Program-made: the position numbers and the translations under genes | In this document: positions 52,001 to 61,336 of the stretch, piece by piece | How the letters are laid out: the number at the start of each line of letters is the position of its first letter | Numbering within the stretch: the first letter of the stretch is position 1 | The notes under the pieces: generated by a model | Told to the model about the DNA's origin: nothing | The model's database searches: none | Seen by the model: the letters and a program-made list of their open reading frames with translations, nothing else | DNA from: Bombyx mori | Lineage: Eukaryota; Arthropoda; Insecta; Lepidoptera; Bombycidae | NCBI RefSeq assembly: GCF_030269925.1 | Contig: NC_085127.1 | Location: 4,905,501 to 4,969,500 of the forward strand | Direction of reading: 5' to 3' | Length of the DNA: 64,000 nucleotides

Positions 52001-54470
52001 GATTCGATTCAATAATATTTATTTGATGATCTATAGTTTCTGACATCTGTACTAATGATTTGGCAGCATTCAAGTTTTCGCTTTTTTCTTGCTCAGTTTC
52101 GTAACGATAGTTAACATTGCCATTACCAGTTGCAGTTATAGAGTCTTTCATGGGCACAATTTCTGTTGAAAAACTTTTCGCCCCTAAACTAGGCGAGACC
52201 TGCTCAGAAGGTACATTTTCGTTTGATTTTAATATTATTTGATGATCCTTTTCAGTTTCGATTGCGAGTTGCATTGTAAGATTCTCGTGGTGTTCGTTGG
52301 GTTTTGACTGAATTGCTGTTGACGGGAGATTGATAAGAGTCTCGGCAATTTGCAGATCAGATTCTGATGGCACCGTCTCTATTGGCATGACAGTATGGTT
52401 CATTGGTACATCAACCTCTTTTACCGATCCATCGTTGCTTTCAATATCTTGATTAGTGTCGTCAATTTGCATTTTACTCAAAGTACTAGGCTGTGTCGAT
52501 TCGTCGCTACAGATACGTGTCTGAATGATATTATTATCGATGATTTTTTCCAGTTCTGCTTTATCTTTTTCAATAGTTGTTATGGGCTCGTTTACTCGGT
52601 CACTATTACCATTATCGTATTCCATATTTTGTAAATAATTACCGTTGATGTTTAAGCTATCTTTATTATCATCTTCGAATAAATCTTCGGGTGGATCGTT
52701 ACTGATGACGCGCGTCACACGATCCGCCTCTCGTGATACGCTCAATAAAGCATCTACTGCTGAAGCCGTCGACTCATTCATGTATCGTGGCTCATATATT
52801 TTTTTAGGTGTGACTATTTTTTCAATAATTTCTGGGCGAGGTTTAGAAATGGAAATTTCAGCTTTTTCCTGATTCAGCACTTGGTTTTCTACAGAATTAT
52901 TATCCGTCTTTCTGGGTTCAGTTGTTATTTCAGGGTGTCGCTCAACTTTATTTATCTTTATGGGAGATCTTATATCAGGTGTATCAGCATTTATTGGTTT
53001 GATTTCTTGTGTTGGATACAACACATCCATTGTTGTTGTTTTTACGGAAACATTTTTAGGTAGGGTCACTCCTGCGGTTTTATCAATGTCCATAGATTCT
53101 GTTGCTTTTGACATGTAATCGCCAAATTGGTTGTCGTCTGTAAAACACTCAGAGATTTCTGCATTCTTTTCTTTTTCGCGTAATTGCGCCGCCTCTGCCT
53201 TCATTTTCTTTAGTTGTATTTTCGGTGCTAAGCGTGCTACTTTCACCGGTTCTATAGGTGGTGAATCCCTTGCTTCCGGAGAGGAAACGGCATCAGATCC
53301 ATTAATTTCACTTTCAGATATGTCCATCCTTTCAACTGCATTTAACTGCTCTGCTACATATTTCCCGATGGCGTCTTGGCTTCTAGAGTGTCGACTACGA
53401 AAAAATGTTTTCGTTTTGAAAATAGCTTTAGTTGGTATAGGATCAATCACAGGATTCTCAGCTGGTTTCTCTGGGAAATTGTCACGACTTTTATCTGGTG
53501 ACTTAACAACTGGAGGTTCAGGAAAATTTTCCTCCGCTTTTAAAGGTTCCGGAACGGACGGTAGCTCTGGGACGTTGGTCTTACTTAGTATATCAGCTAC
53601 TTCTCTAGCAACCTCATCTTCGTCCAAGCTTTTTGCCTCATCTTTCCGTTTCGGATTTTTTACTCTTGGTATTTTCCTACCAGCATCTGTTTCAATTGTC
53701 CAGTCTTCATCTTCACAAAATTCGTATTTTGAGTCACTTGAACTCTCAGCTTTTTCAGTTATAGGGGAGTCATCGGATTTCTTTTCGACAATCACGACTA
53801 CATCGGCAGGGACCTGAGCACTCGGTACTTCTGCTGGCGTAGGAACTGCAGGAGACTCGACTGCCACTCCAACTTCAGGTGATCCTGTCATCACTATTGT
53901 TGAGGACTCATCATTTGAGTCTTCATCAATATCATCCCAATCTGCTAATAAGCTGCTCTTGATTTCTTCATCAGTTTTCGTCTTTTTAATTTCTTCAATA
54001 GTCACAGAAACTTCATCGGCTGGTCGTTTTTTTACTTCTGATACTTTCTTGACTGCTTTATCGGCCTTCAGAATTCGTGACTTGCGGGTTTCGGAGTTCT
54101 TGACAGATGATTTTGGTTTTTTTGTCAGGGTCTTTTTACGAACAGGTGATGGTGTATATGGCATAAAAGAAAGACTATGAGTTTTGTTGTGTAGAATTAA
54201 TACATTCAAACGCGTTGTTGTAAATGGACAAGCATGACATGCATATATTCCGGAACTAGACGGTAGCGGCGTGGAAAAGTTCGAAGAAACTGGTTTCTCA
54301 ACATTCTGAGTTTCCTCATTTTCATGTTCAGTTTTAGCTTCTAATGTGTTATTCTCAGCATTAATTCCACTTGTAGAAGGCGTTGATGAAATATCCTGAG
54401 TGGTCTCAGTACAAGGTGTTTTTGAACCTTGTACTAAAATGTGTACTTTGTAATCTGTTTTTTCTTTCAT
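49020..54470 (-). CDS. PWWP gene, exon 5 (5.45 kb terminal coding exon)
   Basis: The exon starts with ATG directly after the acceptor attttcag, so that ATG is an internal codon and not the start. It holds the C2H2 finger, acidic/serine blocks and a middle region (about residues 1280-1420 of the whole protein) of recurring TGK-x-KIIM / TGK-x-HVLV / QSRILL strands. It also holds QLTAAQFEHLQKTGQI near 1546 and YLCVEDNGTLTPIDNRPLI near 1716. It ends in a Ser-rich acidic tail before the stop at 49020. Confidence 0.92.
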   Translation of the reverse strand: MKEKTDYKVHILVQGSKTPCTETTQDISSTPSTSGINAENNTLEAKTEHENEETQNVEKPVSSNFSTPLPSSSGIYACHACPFTTTRLNVLILHNKTHSLSFMPYTPSPVRKKTLTKKPKSSVKNSETRKSRILKADKAVKKVSEVKKRPADEVSVTIEEIKKTKTDEEIKSSLLADWDDIDEDSNDESSTIVMTGSPEVGVAVESPAVPTPAEVPSAQVPADVVVIVEKKSDDSPITEKAESSSDSKYEFCEDEDWTIETDAGRKIPRVKNPKRKDEAKSLDEDEVAREVADILSKTNVPELPSVPEPLKAEENFPEPPVVKSPDKSRDNFPEKPAENPVIDPIPTKAIFKTKTFFRSRHSRSQDAIGKYVAEQLNAVERMDISESEINGSDAVSSPEARDSPPIEPVKVARLAPKIQLKKMKAEAAQLREKEKNAEISECFTDDNQFGDYMSKATESMDIDKTAGVTLPKNVSVKTTTMDVLYPTQEIKPINADTPDIRSPIKINKVERHPEITTEPRKTDNNSVENQVLNQEKAEISISKPRPEIIEKIVTPKKIYEPRYMNESTASAVDALLSVSREADRVTRVISNDPPEDLFEDDNKDSLNINGNYLQNMEYDNGNSDRVNEPITTIEKDKAELEKIIDNNIIQTRICSDESTQPSTLSKMQIDDTNQDIESNDGSVKEVDVPMNHTVMPIETVPSESDLQIAETLINLPSTAIQSKPNEHHENLTMQLAIETEKDHQIILKSNENVPSEQVSPSLGAKSFSTEIVPMKDSITATGNGNVNYRYETEQEKSENLNAAKSLVQMSETIDHQINIIESNQNSDKKMSNTKAFKIEDQSFDSVIEQKVSLLSNSDNNNEPNISMNAKIETATPKLLKILEKPCLPKVSPSSSKQIILPRKENILNFDVAKSALKGKAQSTKQKIIIRRTTPNKNVINNMTSEISTSSDKIILSRTNNPAQDPSSVQTYTIKTSPEVSSDANTIIIQQKIRKVAKPPAKLQKIRPQNSLIVPMNEKKTLNNSTPTDDTMFDINSMPIVLSEDLLTAENIEKMPVVMSGNSTVSNPSKLIKTKITSEANDKVPISATPTKPEVKTLLMNPVSEVNKVTTPNILSKSSKLRGAKPMLVIDKTTGKQKIIMTKPETTVKETKQAPTVVQSAQGGKTEKFIILPTPNSPRPSRTQKIVIDPQTGKTHVLVSKGPETTGNPVDNKPVSAKLLPSSTDATTPGNTVMIITNAQGAQSRILLTPEHEKILFPNKQQPNVSQLKSIAHRLTSNTNTQKTVTTIATTVKAQPQSAAVQKTQTRIVPKQKSTIITSKGQLIVGGRVSTTAHNIAPMPEIRPAPKRIVTSEPKKIVQTIHKTTTEPLIFLQQKSGTMMQLTAAQFEHLQKTGQIVQKPATPAQEKKILIQKSITIPQNETAVTQIQKSRARKQITESPAPLKKIKQEIAIAPAPSPNSVPMPVLAPLSSGPSVASTTANAFPQTTSTYTEYENFEELLPSTAIAKQVESVVSQPEQATAPLPAPLADSHLLAVPGEPFGGPPGSFYLCVEDNGTLTPIDNRPLILENNQLVPMAVEPLQVIAPQPERRDILEAALANSDVFHADTPRDDAPDFRDLNANVSVHCRVSETSSTLNQPIMTPVEMPTKADSEPTVPSNLEDGLAVIGVTPHTVPTSLELPITVTDPRIAPKMTDPLSSNNYGTTLLTSPNTEMTFVSTEESTTPMTATMSMPLLNEDDSVGKSMPILTDDIAEKTISSVESNAASPSSGGGREAESEDSAQWTRRLFTPGSDISETSAEIPLQPSLQLSVNEASRQC

Positions 54471-57400
54471 CTGAAAATTTCAAAATTAGACAAGTGAGTT
54501 TTTTCAAATAACATTCATAATTATTCTTTTTAATTTATAATATTTACCTTTCTTGTAGGTGTGAAGTTTTGCAGAGATTCATTTTGTCTGCTTTTTCCGC
54601 TCTTACCTATGTAATTAAATCATAAATGTAAATATTAATGAGATTATTATTAATTTAAGTTTAGAGTGCAACTGGTTAAAATTTTTAATCTAAGTACCTT
54701 TCTTCACAGAGCTAGGTGTCTTCCTAGGATCGCCAAAGAGCCCAGCATAGCTTTGCCTTTTCGGTTCTTGAAATTCTTCCCTGGAGAGGATGTCTGGGTC
54801 ACCTCCCACAGATGTTTCAGCATGAATTACATCATCAGGGAATTTTTCCATTAGACCATGTTTAGTTCTATACATATCTAAAATGAAAAACATATTCTGT
54901 GAAAACTGCTACAGTGAGTCATCATCATTCTCCTGCCCTTCTACCAGTCACCTAGGGTCGGCGCAACATGTTTTATCCTTACATGCTCCTCTAGCATATA
55001 CCATTTCTTCACTCACTCCCCTCTTACAATATCATCTTTCACACAATCCATCCATTTTTCTTAGGTCTACCTCTACTGCTACAGAGAGTAAAGACTATAA
55101 ATATATTTTTTCAGATTACATACTCCATATTTATATTTGAAAATGTTGAAAAATATTTATACTTACAAAGTCCTTTTTTGATAAAATCAATTTTCCGGCT
55201 ACATTCATATTTGGAGATAGAATTCTCGTTCTTCACATATTCACTGAAAACATTAAATAAATTAATTGTTTTGTTTAGATTTTGTTAGTTGTTTAGATAC
55301 TTTTAACTCTACCAAAGATTACCTCTTGTGAAATTTTATAGTACATAAAGAAATATATCTTTTATAAGTGACTAGAATTATTAGTTTTGTTTATATTTTG
55401 TTTACAACTGAATATTTTCAAATTACGGAAACAATTAACGTCATACTTTACTATGCCGTTTTATAATTTTCCACAAATTTTCGTTGACTCTTATTTTACT
55501 CTTTAAATCATGTAACTTGTTTTTTTTTATTCTTTTAAACCCCATTTATATATGACAGAATATTTTAGATGGTGTACAAGAATTAAACCATGATATCCAG
55601 TACTATTCATTTACCTATATCATCAACCCTATTTCCAATTGTCCATTGCAGTATTCAAAAATTGAGAACATTTTTAGAAAAAAGAAAATGACAAGAAAAA
55701 TAAATAATGTGTGTGGTTAAAGCTTTAGATATGTATAAAAGTACAAGACAGAAAAGAGCTTGGAGAAATTCAAGGTTCAACAGCATGTACAAATGCGGAA
55801 AATGAAGAGATTCAGAGAAAGTTCATTCGCTTTCATTATGTGAGGTCTACAAGCCTCAGGATTCCTGAGATCACAGGGCATCAGCAAATCTTGGATTTAG
55901 GAAAACAAATCTATTTTCAATTTTTGGCATATCCAATTAAGTTTAGTTTGAGCTAGTGGGAATATAATATATATATTTTTTATTTTAGAACTTCCTTTTC
56001 TTTTGTCAATTATTTTCGCTTTTTTATTTACTTTACATAATTAAAAAAAAAAACCTATCCAAATTTTGGCATATAATAGCTTTTAAAAAGAAATATTTTG
56101 TTGTGTTCCCCTCTTTCTGTCCATATGTGGATACTGATTACAAATAAACAAGACAATTTTCTATATGAAGCAATGATTATATCAAACGCATTCTCACTGT
56201 TGGTTTTCATACTGGCATATATGCACTTTAAGTACATGAAATGCACATTTAGAATAACTACAGTCCATATACACCACACAACATACAGGCGACTTCAGAT
56301 TATTCATTCATATTTGTTCTTTGTGAGTGTGGCATCATACACACCCACAAAAAGTTGACAGAACCTAGCCCACCCACTAAACGACTCCCCTGCACTCTTA
56401 CACCCGATGTCCGATCTCCGTTCGGAGTCAAAACCCTGTCAGAGTAGGGGGGTTCCCGCGGTCAACACTACAACCAGACACGCGGCGCCACCCCGAGGAC
56501 GCCCGACCGACGAGTCGTCGAGGCGAACAGAACCTAGCCCACCTCAACTCACACATCAACATCATATTTACTTTATTTCTACTAAAGAAGATAGTAAAGA
56601 TGTAAATTGAAGCGGTAGGCAGCGGCTTGGCTCTGCTCCTGGCATTGCTAAGTCCATGGGCGACGGCAACCACTCACCATCAGGTGGACCGTGTGCTGCC
56701 TACAAGGGCAATTAAAAAATTGTGCATGTCTACAGGGAGACTACTACAAAAAAGATATGCATTCTCGTTTCATGCGTCGGATAGCTGTTATATATTTGTG
56801 CCTTCATACTCAGGCCTCAAGGTGGGTGACAGCATTGTCATATCCATGTAGTGTTAGTAACTGCTTAAAACCAGGCAGGTCAATAAGAGTAAAATATTAT
56901 TTTCACACTATCTGTTCCGGAGAGACAAAGGACAAAGAAAAACTGTCACCTCATATGTCAGATGCTAGGCAATGGAACGGAATATAATAAAAACGTGGTG
57001 ATTTTCAAAAATCGTGTGAGGAAAAATCTCATAAATTTACAATTTACAAAATACATATTTAGTGTATTAGTTGATTCCCATTGGCACTCAAAATAACTAT
57101 TGACAATAGCATGTTCAGTATGAAATATATTAATGAACCTTGAAGCTGTCACGACAGCTTTTTCGTGCTATTATTTTTGTAAGATTACAGTAGCATATTG
57201 GTTATTTTTTAATTTCAATAAAATGTTTGTTTAACTTAAAATTTACACTATTTTTATCCATAGTTCAGAACCACAATTTACTCATAGTCTAATACTTAAT
57301 TATTTTCTTTTGGAAGACATACCGGACAAAGTTTCAAAACATTTACAAGATTTGATATTAAGGTCTTCTCAACTTTTTACATGGAATTAATTTTATTAAT

Positions 57401-57749
57401 TAGATTTAAATACATGTTATATTTGAATTATATTTAACAAATCTTACAATTATAATTTTAAAAGTAATTATTATTAAATAAACAAATCAACAAAGGAAGG
57501 CAAAAGGGTTAATTTAATATCATGTTCTATGAATGTTAGCACGTACTTTAACAAAGAATTACACTAAAATACTTACTATGCGTCCTCCTGGAAGAATTTC
57601 ACGATAGCTATAGGAGGCTTCCGAAAAGAAGACAACAAGTCGGATGGAAGCTTCTCTGGGGCCACTACTTCACTGGGCCACCAGCATGAGCCCAATTTCA
57701 CCCAAACTATCTCTCCATCTAAATATTTAACTTCACTCTGTTCACTCAT
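49020..57749 (-). CDS. PWWP-domain protein with a C2H2 zinc finger, 1979 aa, five exons
   Basis: Minus-strand join: 57749-57577, 55243-55167, 54877-54698, 54606-54548, 54470-49020 (5940 nt including stop). All junctions are GT-AG and in phase. Residues about 8-100 form a PWWP domain: the first strand has GEIVWVKLGS, the signature is CWWP at 22-25, and AIVKFFQEDAYEY is at 48-60. PWWP domains bind methylated histone H3 tails (often H3K36me) and DNA, so a nuclear chromatin role is inferred. One C2H2 finger follows at C241, C244, H257, H262. The rest is low-complexity, rich in Ser, Thr, Pro, Lys and Glu, probably disordered, with many basic KK/KR clusters that could be nuclear localisation signals. 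I recognise the domains but not the orthologue. The start ATG is the only one ahead of the PWWP fold. Confidence 0.88.
54548..54606 (-). CDS. PWWP gene, exon 4 (small)
   Basis: 59 nt between the acceptor ttacatag and donor gtaaat. It encodes KSGKSRQNESLQNFTPTRK, a basic serine-rich linker. It is too short to stand alone and is supported by splice sites and phase. Confidence 0.8.
54698..54877 (-). CDS. PWWP gene, exon 3
   Basis: 180 nt between the acceptor cattttag and donor gtactt. It encodes the end of the PWWP helix bundle (YMYRTKHGLMEKFPDDVIHAE) and a linker rich in Lys, Arg and Pro. The frame is open on both sides, but only the phase used here keeps the whole join open. Confidence 0.85.
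54901..55090. repeat. Probable old dispersed repeat in intron 2 of the PWWP gene
   Basis: The text from catcatcattctcctgcc through cctagggtcggcgcaacatg resembles a sequence common in lepidopteran introns. No second copy is clear in this window. Confidence 0.3.
55167..55243 (-). CDS. PWWP gene, exon 2
   Basis: 77 nt between the acceptor gttttcag and a gtaagt donor. It encodes EYVKNENSISKYECSRKIDF, the helical C-terminal part of the PWWP domain (aromatic/acidic strand followed by a basic helix). Confidence 0.85.
55250..56357. other. Intron 1 of the PWWP gene, unassigned part
   Basis: AT-rich. Nothing recognised. Confidence 0.45.
56375..56526 (-). mobile_element. GC-rich retroelement-like insertion, copy C (both ends missing)
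   Basis: A 152-bp internal segment nearly identical to copy A (about 31845-31998). Flanked by a 17-bp duplication acagaacctagcccacc at 56358-56374 and 56527-56543. Lies in intron 1 of the PWWP gene. Confidence 0.78.
56613..56718 (+). repeat. Short dispersed SINE-like repeat, copy 4
   Basis: cggtaggcagcggcttggct ... gcctacaagggcaattaaaa. In intron 1 of the PWWP gene. Confidence 0.75.
56806..56898 (+). mobile_element. Bm1 SINE, diverged 3' fragment
   Basis: ctcaggcctcaaggtgggtg ... cttaaaaccaggcaggtc. Many changes from consensus. Confidence 0.5.
56899..57576. other. Intron 1 of the PWWP gene, 5' part
   Basis: AT-rich. Nothing recognised. Confidence 0.45.
57577..57749 (-). CDS. PWWP gene, exon 1 (start codon, PWWP core)
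   Basis: ATG at 57749, with a purine (G) at -3, opens 57 codons. They carry the PWWP signature (W23, W24, P25) and the VKFF strand. A consensus gtaagt donor follows at 57576. Confidence 0.88.
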
Positions 57750-58000
57750 CTCCACTTATCTTTTTATGCAAAATGCACGACCATATTTTGTCAAGAAGTC
57801 ACTGTAACAGAGCGGAACCGCTAATACATAATTAACCATATATTAACACATGATTTAAATCATACCGCAATTATTTCATAAATACGAGTCTCACAACCAT
57901 TAAATAAAGTCTTTTGCCCTCTATTTGTCAAAACAGTAGCAAAATATTAGTTGTAAATATCACCGACTGCGTACGAAATTATTCTGCGTGTTTCTTATTG
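57750..58000 (-). promoter_or_regulatory. Presumed promoter / 5' UTR of the PWWP gene
   Basis: This is the sequence just upstream of the PWWP start codon. No TATA box, initiator or splice acceptor stands out, so the transcription start cannot be placed. Listed from position only. Confidence 0.3.
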
Positions 58001-58868
58001 TGGTACCACTGATTTAATAAAAGAGGGCAAATACTACTGATTAATTACTTATTGGCAAATAAACATTCTTTTAATATTATTTACTGAATATTTACAATAT
58101 TTTTAATACTTTTTTTTTCAATATTTATAGTTCTGCAATAAAAAAGGAATAAAAATACCCAGGCGGAAGACAATTTTGAGGTTGGCGTCAGCAGATACCA
58201 ACATACATAAAAAATAGTGTTGTGAAAAAGCAAATTTTAGTCGATTTTGCGGAGCTACACAACTACCACAACCAACATAGACTTCATGCGTTGTACTCTT
58301 TTGCCTTTCTTGTTCATAAGCTTCGAAATCAAACTTGTGAAAGTTGTAAGCAATTTGTGTGTTAAACTACAGTCAATGAAGTAGGAAACCTATGGAAATG
58401 AAACGTCAACCAAAATTTCGTGCCACTGTGACGTCATCTGGCCACAAAACATGGCGGCTTTAGTGCTGTACAAAAGATTTAAATGTTATCAGGTTTTATC
58501 GATAAACCTTCTTGGCTCATTTTATTTTAAATATTGTTGAGTATTATTTATTTGTAGAATTTATACTTTAATGGGAAGTAAGTAGGTATATTGTTATGTG
58601 CAAATATGATATGATTTAGATGGGTGAAATCTAAGACAAGTTCGTCCTTCGAATTTGCCAAGTAAACGATATGATGATTTTTAAAAGTTGCTACACTGAT
58701 TTTATAAAGTTGTCGTTTGTCGCAAAACATAAAGATATGGCGTAGTTCAAAGCCATCAGCCCATTTCTAGCATGCTAAATGTTATCGTATTTTGAGTACG
58801 TGTTTTTCTTAGACTATTACAATCTATTTTAATTGTTTTGCTGACTCTAAAGTCCGTAACATACTACC
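58001..58868. other. Upstream of the PWWP gene
   Basis: Contains aacatggcggc (58448), a YY1/Pho-like motif. No ORF. Confidence 0.35.
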
Positions 58869-58932
58869 GCAGCGCACCCCAAGGAAGGTGCGCTGCACCA
58901 TTTGAATCACTTTCGCTTGAGAGTGATTCAAA
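58869..58932. other. Two adjacent DNA hairpins upstream of the PWWP gene
   Basis: gcagcgcacc/ggtgcgctgc (58869-58878, 58887-58896, perfect 10-bp stem) is followed after 3 bp by atttgaatcacttt/gagtgattcaaat (58900-58932, about 13-15-bp stem). No T-run or known motif follows. Confidence 0.5.
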
Positions 58933-59007
58933 TTTTAAACTTATCAAGGGACCGCGTGAAAAAAAAAACACCTACAGAACATTTATTCATTAATTACAAA
59001 CAAATTC

Positions 59008-59292
59008 ACTGGTGGTAGGACCTCTGTGAGTCCGCACGGGTTTACTGGTGGTTGGACCTCTTGTGAGTCCGCACGGGTAGGTACCACCGCCCTGCCTATT
59101 TCTGCCGTGAAGCAGTAATGCGTTTCGGTTTGAAGGGTGGGGCAGCCGTTGTAACTATACTGAGACCTTACAACTTATATCTCAAGGTGGGTGGCGCATT
59201 TACGTTGTAGATGTCTATGGGCTCCAGTAACCACTTAACAACAGGTGGGCTGTGAGCTCGTCCACCCATCTAAGCAATAAAAAAAAAATAAA
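59008..59292 (+). mobile_element. Bm1 SINE with duplicated first 40 bases
   Basis: actggtggtaggacctctgt..gcacgggt is followed directly by a second start ttactggtggttggacctct, then a normal body and A-rich tail. Confidence 0.88.
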
Positions 59293-60917
59293 AAAAAAAA
59301 AACCTCATTCCTTGTGACTTCCTCTCTAATATCACTTAATTATTAAATATTTAACAAATTTACAATAGTGTTTTACTCACTGCGGAATAAAACTATTTTA
59401 TTTAAATAGTTCCGAAGAGATTTTGTCGGTAGCCTTTTTCCCGAAATATCTAAACAGAATGTCTAAATATGTTTTGATGACATATTTTAAAGTGGTATTT
59501 ATGATTAGTGTCATGATCAATAGATTCCGACCGAAAAATGGATTTTTCGGATGAGGGCTCCAAAATGAATTTAAATACATATAGATAATAGTTTTAGGAC
59601 ATCGACTTTCTTGAGATCCTATAAAATACGTTTTAATTATTATTTTTGTATGTTTTAAGCATGATCAATTATGAAATTTTATATAATCAATCATATTAAA
59701 TCGATATCATAGTCAATAAATAATGTACAACCCAAAACAGACGGCCGAACTGACGTGACAATGACATTTGGCGCGCTAAACATGGCGGATTTTCGGCCTC
59801 ATTAGACGGAGACGGAGATATTTACGTATATTCATGTTTCATTTTATGTACGCACTGAAATACTGTTATATTGTTTTCCTGCGAGTTAAAGTTCTGAGTA
59901 AGAACGAGATAGATATATGTTTATGTATGTGCCTTCAAAATGGGTGCTATTTATATAAGCAATTGTACGTATAGAACAATATGTCGTGTCCCTACTATAT
60001 AGGTCTATGACTACAGTACATGAGATGCCTTTCTTGCAAGCTTACTATAGTCAAGCTTTCATTTTATGACATTCATGTCTAGTTATACTAATGTAATGCG
60101 AAGACGGCTCACAGGTAGTCTCTCGCAATATTCAAAACTGTGAAATCCGCACATCGCCAGTTTTTTATTTTATTTGTACAATGCATTGAAAAGTCGAAAT
60201 TATTATAATTTTTGTCATGATTGTTTAACGGCATGATTCTCACCGAAATCCAAATGACAAAAGTATGAAAGTCTATCATCCTCTGGGTTCGTCGTATGCG
60301 TCTTTCTTACTTTAGTTACTCGATAACTATTAAATGGGCATAATTAGGAAGAAATTTGTTTTTATCTATGCATAAGATTTCGAATCTTCAAGTTCAGATA
60401 TTAGTCTGACAGCAACACTATCCTAGGTATTTATAAAAGTAATAAGTCTGTCTTCAAATTACTTTTTCATCTTTATCTAGGGTCTGTAATTAAATACTTA
60501 AGCAGATTATATTTTATGTTACTATTAGAATACAGTTTTGTAAAACTCTTTATAATTTATTATTTATCTCTATAGATTTAAATACACTATAGATAATACA
60601 CTAAATTTTCATTCTCCTGTTCTTTTGCGTCACCTTTTTTGTAGCTTTCAGAATAGATTGAAGTCGTTCTGCGTACGTGTGTATGTAAAATTTGTAGCTG
60701 CCAAAAGGTCATAAAAATGCATTGAAAATGTTTTAATCAAAACTGTAAAAGGACCTCATTTTTCGGGTTTTTAATCGGTGCCTACTGGATCGGTACTTAG
60801 AATATGTAAAGTACTAATTGTATAAAAAAACAAGATCTCAGAGTAACAAATTCTACAAGTTGTTTTATTTAGCGCGATGACATGTCCTTCTTCAAACGAG
60901 GCTTGCGGAGAGTACTT
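59293..60917. other. Intergenic DNA with a possible promoter patch at 59740-59830
   Basis: tttggcgcgc (E2F-like) and aacatggcgg (YY1-like) lie within 25 bp of each other around 59765-59790. No ORF follows in the window. Confidence 0.35.
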
Positions 60918-61038
60918 AATGGTAGGCAGCGGCTTGGCTCTGGCCCCGGCATTACTGACGTCCATGAGCGACGGTGACCACTTACCATCAGGTGAGCCGT
61001 ATGTTCGTCTGCCTACAAAGGCAATAAAATTTTTTTTT
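60918..61038 (+). repeat. Short dispersed SINE-like repeat, copy 5
   Basis: atggtaggcagcggcttggc ... ctgcctacaaaggcaataaa. Like the others it ends in gcaataaa. A 45-bp fragment of the family is at 6672-6716. Confidence 0.75.
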
Positions 61039-61336
61039 AAAAGTAATGGAGGATAGAGATAAGGAACGCACTGTGTGAATTTCAAAAAGTGGCCGTCGAA
61101 ACACGGCCAATAACGGTGGCGCCACTGTACCAACTAATGTAAATTAAAACATCGCGTCTAAAGTTATTAAATGAAATTTTTTCAACTTAGGTCACTTTAT
61201 TCCGTTTGTAACTACTACATTAATATGATTTCATAGTTGTTGGAAGATTTTGAATTATAATTTTTCTCTACACTGCTTAAGTAAATAAATTGTATATACA
61301 GATATGATACAGATACTAGACAATGCTTAGGTAAAA
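61039..61336. other. AT-rich intergenic DNA
   Basis: Nothing recognised before the long inverted repeat. Confidence 0.45.

Noticed and set aside
54470..54470. ATG at 54470 as the start of an 1816-aa protein
   Set aside because: It follows a splice acceptor directly, and four upstream exons join in phase and supply a PWWP domain.
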